Source: an uncultured Lachnospiraceae bacterium
GTDB taxonomy: Bacteria; Bacillota; Clostridia; Lachnospirales; Lachnospiraceae
Length of the DNA: 5,133 bases
Direction of reading: 5' to 3'
Assembly (NCBI GenBank): GCA_937901625.1
Contig: CALDIE010000185.1
Location: 1-5,133 of the forward strand
Part shown: in pieces, positions 1 to 5,133 of the stretch
How the letters are laid out: each line of letters begins with the position of its first letter
Position numbering within the stretch: position 1 is the stretch's first letter
Position numbers and translations under genes: made by a program
Notes under the pieces: model-generated
Seen by the model: the letters and a program-made list of their open reading frames with translations, nothing else
Databases searched by the model: none
Told to the model about the DNA's origin: nothing

Positions 1-977
1 TCTGCCGCTGCCTGCGCCGCCTGTTCTGCCGCCGCCTGTTCTGCCGCTGCCTGCTCTGCCGCTGCCTGCGCTGCTGCCCTCTGCTCGCTTACCTCGAGGG
101 CTGCATGCTCCTTCGCTGCCTGAAGATCGGCCGGCAGATCGCCGCTGTTTACACGGATCAGATCCGCGCGAACATATCCCTCGCCGTCATTATAAGCAAT
201 CTTTACCCATGCGGAATCCGGATCGATCTCCAATATCTCGATGGAATCACCGGCATTTAACTTACCGAGGCTGCGGCTGTTAACCGAAGCACTCTCTCGT
301 ACATTGATATTGCCGGTCACCGCGTAATTTGACGTCGAAACCGGCGTCGGAGTTTCGGTCGGCACGGGAGAAGGTTCTGCGTCTGCCACTTCCTCGGGAG
401 CATCTCCCTGCTCCGCTTCCTGAAGATTAGCCTCTCCTTCTGTCGCCTCCGTATCTGCTCCCGCCCCGGCAAAGAGCTCTTCCGTTCCGCGCTCGATACT
501 CTTTACCAGAACATATCGCCCACCGCTGTCGAGAACCGCGTTGAGCACACCGCCATCGGAAAAATACGCCGGGATCTCCTCCATGCCGCTACTCGAACTG
601 TACAGCGCATAGGTGTCGCCTTCCGAATCCTCCATCTCCTGCATGATATCGATCGTCAATGTAAAAGAACCGTCCGGTTCAATGATCCCGCCGTCTCCCA
701 AAAATGAAATGTCATAGATCACCGCGGCCGTACAATTGTCCACACCGCTTACCTGCGCTGTCGTTGTCCTGGCCACCTGCCAGTCGGTGATAGCGCCGCT
801 TACTCCCTTTGCCGAAATACCACTCGTTAAAGGAAGGTTCTTTATCCCCTCCACGCGCATCGACGTATCCACGGGAGAAAACTCATTCGACCTCTTCATC
901 CCGTATACAATAAAAGAAGCTGTCGCACACACCACTACAGCCACGCCACAGATTGTCAATACATATTTATTTTCCAC
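1..977 (-). CDS. Membrane-anchored SH3-domain protein with Ala/Gln/Glu repeat tail (3' end outside window)
   Basis: Translating the minus strand from a GTG at 977 gives 325 uninterrupted codons to the window edge, so the C-terminus is missing. The GTG start is supported by an AGGTG ribosome site at 986-982, by an in-frame TGA at 983-981 just upstream, and by a sensible N-terminus. Residues 6-26 are a hydrophobic segment (VLTICGVAVVV...) followed by KR. It has no lipobox, since the residue before Cys17 is Val, and no convincing signal peptidase site, so an uncleaved membrane anchor is likeliest. Residues about 45-168 look like beta-rich extracytoplasmic sequence of no family I recognise. Residues about 199-216 are a Pro/Thr/Ser linker (SPVPTETPTPVS). 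Residues about 218-277 match a bacterial SH3 (SH3_3) domain: NINVRESASVNSRSLGKL, then GDSIEILE, WVKIAY and GYVRADLI. From about 284 on the chain is helical and Ala/Gln/Glu-rich (EQAAA repeats). SH3_3 domains usually bind peptidoglycan, so a cell-wall role is inferred; a catalytic domain may lie beyond the edge. Confidence 0.85.
   Translation of the reverse strand, partial: MENKYVLTICGVAVVVCATASFIVYGMKRSNEFSPVDTSMRVEGIKNLPLTSGISAKGVSGAITDWQVARTTTAQVSGVDNCTAAVIYDISFLGDGGIIEPDGSFTLTIDIMQEMEDSEGDTYALYSSSSGMEEIPAYFSDGGVLNAVLDSGGRYVLVKSIERGTEELFAGAGADTEATEGEANLQEAEQGDAPEEVADAEPSPVPTETPTPVSTSNYAVTGNINVRESASVNSRSLGKLNAGDSIEILEIDPDSAWVKIAYNDGEGYVRADLIRVNSGDLPADLQAAKEHAALEVSEQRAAAQAAAEQAAAEQAAAEQAAQAAA
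21..80 (-). repeat. 15-bp tandem repeat encoding EQAAA units
   Basis: Three consecutive 15-bp units (21-35, 36-50, 51-65) differ from one another at only one or two bases. They are flanked by a diverged unit at 66-80 and a broken one at 1-20. On the coding (minus) strand each unit encodes a five-residue Gln-Ala-Ala-Ala-Glu step of the SH3 protein's tail. Repeats like this can change copy number by slippage without shifting the frame, because 15 is a multiple of three. Confidence 0.75.
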
Positions 978-980
978 TTT

Positions 981-986
981 TCACCT
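981..986 (-). promoter_or_regulatory. Ribosome binding site for the GTG-started SH3 gene
   Basis: AGGTGA lies just before the GTG at 977-975. It matches the 3' part of the ideal AGGAGGTGA site, and its spacing of four bases from the last G suits that pairing. It decides the start: the only in-frame codon triplets between it and GTG give no other start, and a TGA lies in frame at 983-981. Confidence 0.6.
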
Positions 987-1008
987 GCAAATCCTTGTTT
1001 TAACCATG

Positions 1009-1018
1009 ATTCCGGAAT
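1009..1018. repeat. 10-bp perfect palindrome in the SH3 gene leader
   Basis: ATTCCGGAAT reads the same on both strands. It lies about 10 to 20 bases downstream of the predicted transcription start, where an operator would act by blocking the polymerase. Together with its flanks (1004-1020) it resembles the ends of the upstream 32-bp repeat copies at 1062-1078 and 1094-1110, sharing the pattern ATGA-N-T-M-CGGAA. Whether a protein binds it is unknown, and a ten-base palindrome alone can arise by chance. Confidence 0.4.
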
Positions 1019-1034
1019 AGGAACCGACTCGCCT

Positions 1035-1064
1035 ATAGTACCACGCTGTCACCGTGTTTGTCAA
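1035..1064 (-). promoter_or_regulatory. Sigma-A type promoter of the SH3 gene
   Basis: On the minus strand the -35 box is TTGACA (1064-1059), a perfect consensus. An 18-bp spacer separates it from a -10 box TACTAT (1040-1035), which matches TATAAT at four of six positions including the key first, second and last bases. Transcription would start near 1028 and leave a leader of about 50 nt before the GTG at 977. This is the best promoter in the window and implies that the SH3 gene is expressed on its own, apart from apeB upstream. Confidence 0.7.
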
Positions 1065-1127
1065 TGAGTCCGGAACTGCCCCTTTACCGCTTGACATGAC
1101 TACGGAACTGCTCCTTTACCGCTTCGG
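1064..1127. repeat. Imperfect 32-bp tandem direct repeat upstream of the promoter
   Basis: Two copies, 1064-1095 and 1096-1127, agree at 26 of 32 positions. The inner core is the best conserved: 1071-1092 against 1103-1124 agree at 21 of 22 positions, differing only at 1080 (C) and 1112 (T). The core of the nearer copy ends seven bases upstream of the -35 box, and the repeat spacing is close to three helical turns, so both copies would face the same side of the DNA. This is a typical arrangement for tandem activator or repressor sites, but I recognise no regulator. It could also be a neutral duplication. Confidence 0.65.
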
Positions 1128-1174
1128 ACAGAATCCTTCCATAAAAAGGAGGAGATACCCACACCCTCTTAAAC

Positions 1175-2503
1175 TTAAATACCACCGCCGAAGAACTCTC
1201 TGGCAAAGGCCACCATGTAAGAGATATCCTCCGTTCCGGCCGTTTCATAAGGCGAGTGCATCGCCAGCTGCGCCAGTCCGATGTCCGCCGTGCGTATCGC
1301 CACCTGTGTGGTCGAGATGTTTCCGAGAGTGGAACCGCCGGGCACATCCGAGCGGTTGGTAAAGATCTGCCAGGGGACATTTGCCCTCTGGCAAACCATC
1401 TTCACGATCGCCTCCGAGAAGGCATCCGTAGTGTATTTCTGATTGGCCGCGGACTTGATCACGATACCGTCGTTCATCTTCGGGCGGTTCACCGGATCCG
1501 CCTTGTCGAAATGATTGGGGTGGATCGCGTGGGCATTATCCGCGGAGATCATGAAACTCTCCGCGATCATGCGGTAATACTTTTCCTCACCCATATTTAA
1601 AGACAATACGATCCGGCGCAGGGTATCCCGCAAAAATGTGGACGCCGCCCCCTGTTTCGTGGTACTGCCCACTTCTTCATTGTCAAAGATGCAGTATACG
1701 GGGATGTAGTCGTTCTCCGTACGTCGCTGCTCATCCGCGTTTAGAAATCCCTGGAAAGTTGTGTAAGCGCACTCCTGATTATCGATCCTCGATACCGAGA
1801 AGAACTCGTCCTCATGCCCCCAGATCGAAGGGTTCGTGCGGTCATAGAGATACAGGTCGTGTCCCAGGATATCCTTTTCCTTTACCCTGGCGGCTTCCGC
1901 GATCACGGAAAGAAAGGTTCCTTCAGCACTCGCGTCTCCGTATAACGGTACCATATCTTTCGCCGCATTATATTCCTGCCCATGATTTGCCCCACGGTTC
2001 ATATGGATGGCCAGCGACGGCAGCATCACCAGATCCCGGTTCACATTTACGAGCACCTGCTTAACGGACTTCTCCGCGGAAGCGCGTTCTTTTTCTTTGA
2101 TATAGAGACGGCCGGCTACCGACAGCGGACGGTCAAACCAGGGCGCGCAGAGCATCCCGCCGTATCCTTCCGTGTTTAAGCGTACGTAGTAGTCATTCTT
2201 TAACTCCGGATTTTCCTTGATCTTCCATGAAGGGGAATCGCTGTGGGACGCAATGATCAAAAATCCGCGGTAGGACTTTTTACGCGGAATACGAAACGCG
2301 ATCAGGGACGACCCGTTTCTGTCCACCGCGTACATACCTCCGGCGCCTAGCTCCCATGCGTCCTTTTCCTTGATCACGGTATACTTATCCTGCACCAGCT
2401 CCTTCTTTAGGTTCGCTACCACATGGTAAGGTGTAGGAGAATTTTCTATAAATGAAAGCATCCGCTCCAGATAATAAGTATTATGATTGTCTGTGTCCGC
2501 CAT
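1175..2503 (-). CDS. apeB: M18 family aminopeptidase (apeB type)
   Basis: A 442-residue cytoplasmic metallo-aminopeptidase, full length for the family, which removes N-terminal residues (in many members acidic ones) from peptides using two metal ions, usually zinc. The expected motifs appear in order: SPTPYHVV near the N-terminus (22-29); SHSDSP with metal ligand His87 and Asp89; SRIDNQ with bridging Asp241; FDNEEVGS with catalytic Glu276 and ligand Glu277; ISADNAHAIHPN with ligand Asp322; GNISTTQVAIRTADIGLAQL, typical of M18; and MHSPYET with ligand His416. The central insertion (about 95-230) would form the dimerisation/lid domain known in M18 enzymes. The start at 2503 is backed by GAGAGGA at 2518-2512, eight bases upstream. 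The N-terminal pattern favours the ApeB (aminopeptidase 2) subgroup over ApeA. No residue is missing and nothing suggests decay. Its likely role is recycling peptides from protein turnover or uptake; native substrate preference cannot be read from sequence. Confidence 0.95.
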   Translation of the reverse strand: MADTDNHNTYYLERMLSFIENSPTPYHVVANLKKELVQDKYTVIKEKDAWELGAGGMYAVDRNGSSLIAFRIPRKKSYRGFLIIASHSDSPSWKIKENPELKNDYYVRLNTEGYGGMLCAPWFDRPLSVAGRLYIKEKERASAEKSVKQVLVNVNRDLVMLPSLAIHMNRGANHGQEYNAAKDMVPLYGDASAEGTFLSVIAEAARVKEKDILGHDLYLYDRTNPSIWGHEDEFFSVSRIDNQECAYTTFQGFLNADEQRRTENDYIPVYCIFDNEEVGSTTKQGAASTFLRDTLRRIVLSLNMGEEKYYRMIAESFMISADNAHAIHPNHFDKADPVNRPKMNDGIVIKSAANQKYTTDAFSEAIVKMVCQRANVPWQIFTNRSDVPGGSTLGNISTTQVAIRTADIGLAQLAMHSPYETAGTEDISYMVAFAREFFGGGI

Positions 2504-2592
2504 CCCGTCTGTCCTCTCTTTCGCTGCTCCGGATCTTCTGTATTATTTTTTACAGCAAACGACAAAAGTATTTTTGACGTTTACTATATGTA
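2504..2592. other. Intergenic region between the 161-residue gene and apeB
   Basis: An 89-nt AT-rich gap containing the inverted repeat listed separately and the apeB ribosome site (2518-2512). No terminator and no convincing promoter are visible. The gap is wide enough for a separate apeB promoter, but read-through from the uvrC transcript is equally compatible with the sequence. Confidence 0.5.
2557..2582. repeat. 26-bp imperfect inverted repeat upstream of apeB
   Basis: The arms 2557-2567 (AAACGACAAAA) and 2572-2582 (TTTTGACGTTT) are inverted copies with one mismatch in 11 and a 4-base centre. On the minus strand it lies about 55 bases before the apeB start and just after the stop of the preceding gene. 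It is AT-rich and has no T run behind it on the minus strand, so it does not look like an intrinsic terminator. An operator for a dimeric repressor is more plausible. The right arm carries a TTGTCG that loosely resembles a -35 box, but I find no good -10 box at the proper distance, so I do not call a promoter. Confidence 0.55.
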
Positions 2593-3078
2593 TTACTCCA
2601 CGCGGTTTAAAAATCTGTCCCAGGAACAGACCACCTCATCACTGGATACATTAAAGCAATAGGAGATCAATCCGATCGCGCCGTACGGTTCCTCCCCCGT
2701 ACATTCGATCAGGAGCTGATACTTGTTCTCGTCCGGATCTTTCCTTATATCCGCCAGATAATTACCCTCTGCCCACTTCTTGAACTCATCGATCTGCTCC
2801 TGCGTCAGATCCACATCCGGTACTTCCTCTATCAGGTTGTCATTCGCATCGTAGCGACGCAATCCTTCCGCATACGCATTTAAGATCACCACGTCTTTAA
2901 ATAAGATAGTTGTCGTATCCGCGTACGACCGGCACATCATCGGATTCTGACTGTTAAACGGTCCTACGATCAGTGCTTCCACCACCAGTTTAAGCCCCTC
3001 TTCGGTCATCTCCCAGGATAGGATCTTACAATCTCTGTAGTCAAACATCCTCACTTCATTTACACATTGAAATTCCAT
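2593..3078 (-). CDS. Hypothetical 161-residue acidic protein downstream of uvrC
   Basis: I do not recognise the family. The 161-residue product has no signal peptide and no membrane segment, so it should be cytoplasmic. It is acidic and alternates probable beta strands (for instance 30-38 LVVEALIVG and 56-68 TTILFKDVVILNA) with one clear amphipathic helix at about 91-107 (LTQEQIDEFKKWAEGNY). It has six cysteines (5, 17, 49, 126, 141, 151) without a CxxC pair, so a metal-binding knuckle is not indicated. The ATG at 3078 is preceded by AAGGG eight bases away in a purine-rich stretch; a second in-frame ATG at codon 11 lacks a suitable site. It follows uvrC by 35 nt, so co-transcription is likely, but that alone does not make it a repair protein. 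Normal codon use and an intact frame argue for a real gene. Confidence 0.8.
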   Translation of the reverse strand: MEFQCVNEVRMFDYRDCKILSWEMTEEGLKLVVEALIVGPFNSQNPMMCRSYADTTTILFKDVVILNAYAEGLRRYDANDNLIEEVPDVDLTQEQIDEFKKWAEGNYLADIRKDPDENKYQLLIECTGEEPYGAIGLISYCFNVSSDEVVCSWDRFLNRVE

Positions 3079-3113
3079 ACTAATCGCCCTTCTCCTTTAC
3101 TTTTCCTTTTTCT

Positions 3114-5024
3114 TTATCCTTCATTCCCTGAATGGAAAAAAGTATAGATTGCCTCTGCCGCGTTGCGCGGTATAGACGCCTTTTCCATAAGCGTCTCTTT
3201 GCTTGCCTCCCGGATCTCGTCGATCGAATCAAAGGCCTTCATCAGGGCTTTCCGCCTGCCCGGTCCCACGCCGGGGATATCGTCAAGCACCGAATGCACC
3301 TGCTCTTTGCTTCGCAGTGACCGGTGGTACTCGATGGCAAAGCGGTGAACCTCATCCTGGATCCGGGTCAGCAGTTTAAAGGCTTCCGAATCCTTATCGA
3401 TCGGGATCTCCCTGTTTTCAAAGTACAGCCCCCTTGTCCGGTGATGATCATCCTTGACCATACCGCAAACCGGGATCGGGATCCCCAGGGTATCCAGCAC
3501 CTCCAGCGCGATGTTTACCTGGCCGCGTCCGCCGTCCATCAGGATGATATCCGGAAAGCGGTCAAAGTGTCCGTCACTGACTCCTTTTTTGCGTTCCTCC
3601 AAACCATGGGTAAAACGCCTTGTCAGGACTTCCCGCATGCTGGCGTAGTCATCCGGACCCTCCACCGTACGGATACGGAACTTCCTGTAATCGCTTTTCT
3701 TTGGCTTCCCCATCTCGTATACGACCATGGAGCCGACATTTTCAAATCCGCTGATATTCGATATATCGTAGGATTCCATCCGCTCAAGACCTTCGAGTCC
3801 GATCAGGTACTCGAGTTCACGGACCGCTCCTATGGTGCGTCCTTCCTCGCGTTTGATCTTTTCCCTGTCCTGTGTAAGGATCAGCATCGCGTTTCTGGCT
3901 GCCAGTTCCACCAGTTTTTCCTTCTGTCCCTTCTTCGGGCGAAGGAGATATACCCTGCTTCCCTTCTTCCCGGAAAGCCACTTCTCTATCAGCTCGTACT
4001 CGCGATCCATGCCGGGACTTTCTGCGTCAATGTTACGAAAAGACTCCATCGCGCTAAGCGTCGGGAGCATGATCTCTCTTGGAATAAACGGAGTTCCCGC
4101 ATAAAACTGCTTTATGAAGCTGCACAGGATCGATTCCGAGCTCTCATTCTCCGTATGCTTCATAAAGAAGTGTTCCCGGCCGACCATCCGGCCGCCCCGT
4201 AGGAAGAATACCTGTACCACCGCGTCCTGATCGTCTCTTGCCATCGCAATGATATCACGGTCGTTTCCGGCGGTGTCCTCGATCTTTTGCTTTTGCGCTA
4301 CGGCAGATACGCTCTCTAAAAGATCACGATATCGCATCGCCTCTTCAAAGGCAAGGTTTTCCGATGCTTCCTCCATCTTTTGCCGGAGGCTTTTTAAAAC
4401 CGGTTCATAATTACCGCCCAAAAAAGACATAGCGGCTTCCACGCGTTTCGCGTATTCCTCTTCGCTGATCTTATCCCTGATGCAGGGTCCGCAGCACTGT
4501 CCGATGTGGTAGTTTAAACACGGCCGTTCCTTACCCGCATCTCTCGGCAGGATCCTGTTGCAGGTTCTCAGACCATAGAGTTTATTGATAAGGTCGATCG
4601 TCTCTCTTACGGCCATGGCACTGGTATAAGGTCCGAAATACTTTGCCTTATCCTTTTTCATCGTTCTCGATAAAAAGACTCTCGGATAGGATTCGAACAA
4701 CGTTACCTTAACATAAGGATACGTCTTGTCATCCCGCAGCATCGTGTTGTACTTGGGACGGTATTCCTTGATCAGATTGTTTTCCAGAACCAGCGCCTCC
4801 AGTTCGGAATCCGTCACAATGTACTCAAAGCGGTCGATCAGACTGACCATGCGATCGATCTTGGGACCTCGCCCGATATTTTCGCGGAAATAGGACCGGA
4901 CCCTGTTGTGCAGGTTCACGGCCTTACCGACGTAGAGTATTGTATCATTTCCATCCCGCATGATGTATACACCGGGCTGGTTCGGAAGTTTTTTTAATTC
5001 CTCCGTTACATTAAAATCACTCAT
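3114..5024 (-). CDS. uvrC: UvrABC excinuclease subunit C
   Basis: UvrC makes both incisions around bulky DNA lesions after UvrA and UvrB have found and marked the damage (nucleotide excision repair). The 636-residue product is full length. The N-terminal GIY-YIG nuclease (about 14-98), for the 3' cut, shows PGVYIM (17-22), YVGKA (31-35), Arg41 in NRV, and the conserved ELEALVLENNLIK segment with Glu76. Cys155, Cys169, Cys177 and Cys181 match the [4Fe-4S] ligands of the family; Cys178 is an extra neighbour. A UVR helix pair (about 208-242) would contact UvrB. The C-terminal RNase H-like nuclease (about 400-565), for the 5' cut, keeps Asp420 (YDISN), Asp497 (LMDGGRGQ) and His560 (DEVHRFAI). Tandem helix-hairpin-helix motifs (about 580-632; IPGVGPGRRKAL) bind DNA. 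AAGGG at 5034-5030 precedes the ATG, which overlaps the stop of the gene before it by 8 nt, so uvrC is translationally linked to that gene. Confidence 0.98.
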   Translation of the reverse strand: MSDFNVTEELKKLPNQPGVYIMRDGNDTILYVGKAVNLHNRVRSYFRENIGRGPKIDRMVSLIDRFEYIVTDSELEALVLENNLIKEYRPKYNTMLRDDKTYPYVKVTLFESYPRVFLSRTMKKDKAKYFGPYTSAMAVRETIDLINKLYGLRTCNRILPRDAGKERPCLNYHIGQCCGPCIRDKISEEEYAKRVEAAMSFLGGNYEPVLKSLRQKMEEASENLAFEEAMRYRDLLESVSAVAQKQKIEDTAGNDRDIIAMARDDQDAVVQVFFLRGGRMVGREHFFMKHTENESSESILCSFIKQFYAGTPFIPREIMLPTLSAMESFRNIDAESPGMDREYELIEKWLSGKKGSRVYLLRPKKGQKEKLVELAARNAMLILTQDREKIKREEGRTIGAVRELEYLIGLEGLERMESYDISNISGFENVGSMVVYEMGKPKKSDYRKFRIRTVEGPDDYASMREVLTRRFTHGLEERKKGVSDGHFDRFPDIILMDGGRGQVNIALEVLDTLGIPIPVCGMVKDDHHRTRGLYFENREIPIDKDSEAFKLLTRIQDEVHRFAIEYHRSLRSKEQVHSVLDDIPGVGPGRRKALMKAFDSIDEIREASKETLMEKASIPRNAAEAIYTFFHSGNEG

Positions 5025-5133
5025 TTTTGCCCTTATTTGAAGGATCTCTGTAGACGCGGTTGCTTAACTGTCTGCGAAATTCCTCTATCGTTTCTTCCAG
5101 ATTTGCTTTTAAGCCTTCCAGTTCCTCCACCAG
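5017..5133 (-). CDS. C-terminus of an unidentified gene upstream of uvrC (5' end outside window)
   Basis: Reading the minus strand from the window edge gives 38 codons and then TGA at 5019-5017. The peptide begins LVEELEGLKANLEETIEEF and ends RDPSNKGKNE. Leucine, isoleucine and phenylalanine recur at heptad-like spacing (residues 1, 5, 8, 12, 16, 19, 23) among Glu and Lys, which suggests a short coiled coil followed by a flexible charged tail. The stop lies inside the uvrC start region (shared ATGAGTGA, 5024-5017), the usual sign of a tightly linked operon. Another frame also stays open to 5035, but its Ser/Arg/Gly-rich product looks less like protein and would not overlap uvrC. The piece is too short to name a family. 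Confidence 0.65.
   Translation of the reverse strand: MVEELEGLKANLEETIEEFRRQLSNRVYRDPSNKGKNE

Larger units (their letters stand above)
978..1174. other. Intergenic region between apeB and the SH3 gene
   Basis: This 197-nt gap holds the promoter, the tandem repeat and the leader palindrome listed separately. Short open frames cross it on both strands but lack convincing ribosome sites. I looked for an intrinsic terminator after the apeB stop (1177-1175) on the minus strand and found no GC-rich stem followed by a T run, so apeB transcription may end by another route or read into the SH3 gene. Confidence 0.6.

Noticed and set aside
736..1020. A 94-codon plus-strand open frame over the start of the SH3 gene
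   Set aside because: It is antisense to the SH3 gene's N-terminal coding sequence and promoter region, has no ribosome site, and its product resembles no protein family.
1091..1096. A TTGACA on the plus strand
   Set aside because: No -10 box stands 16-18 bases downstream and no plus-strand gene follows; it arises inside the tandem repeat.
1064..1127. A short CRISPR-like repeat pair
   Set aside because: There are only two imperfect copies in direct tandem with no true spacer series, and no cas genes are in the window.
1145..1155. A strong Shine-Dalgarno-like AAGGAGGAGA on the plus strand
   Set aside because: No start codon follows at a usable distance and it falls just beyond the end of apeB on the opposite strand.
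2557..2582. An intrinsic terminator after the 161-residue gene
   Set aside because: The stem is AT-rich and is not followed by a T run on the minus strand.
3324..4202. A 292-codon open frame on the plus strand inside uvrC
   Set aside because: It lies wholly antisense to a gene with all catalytic motifs intact, has no recognisable domain, and follows from the codon bias of uvrC on the other strand.

Overview
The window looks like an ordinary chromosomal segment from a Clostridia-type Firmicute, most likely of the Lachnospiraceae. The grounds are the clostridial style of the UvrC protein (DISNISG at the nuclease motif), purine-rich Shine-Dalgarno sites, a sigma-A type promoter, and a mid-GC sequence with tight gene packing. 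This placement is an inference from sequence style; no rRNA or other marker is present. All recognisable genes lie on the minus strand, so transcription runs from position 5133 towards position 1.

Layout in transcription order: (1) the last 38 codons of an unidentified gene, with a charged coiled-coil-like C-terminus, whose stop overlaps the next start by 8 nt; (2) uvrC, encoding the excinuclease ABC nuclease subunit, complete with all catalytic and Fe-S residues; (3) 35 nt further on, an unrecognised 161-residue acidic, Cys-containing cytoplasmic protein; (4) after an 89-nt gap that holds a 26-bp imperfect inverted repeat, a complete M18 family aminopeptidase (apeB type) with all metal ligands; (5) a 197-nt intergenic region with three copies of a short motif, two of them inside a 32-bp tandem repeat, around a promoter with a perfect TTGACA box; (6) a GTG-started gene for a membrane-anchored extracytoplasmic protein with a bacterial SH3 domain and an Ala/Gln/Glu-rich repeat tail. 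The last gene runs off the left edge of the window.

The first three genes are probably one transcript; apeB may be read through from them or have its own weak promoter. The SH3 gene has its own promoter. The genes do not form one pathway: DNA repair, peptide turnover and a cell-surface protein simply lie side by side. I found no mobile element, CRISPR array, tRNA, rRNA or defence system. I see no clear undescribed system here. The items most worth following are the three-copy motif around the SH3 gene promoter, the inverted repeat before apeB, and the unrecognised 161-residue protein next to uvrC.
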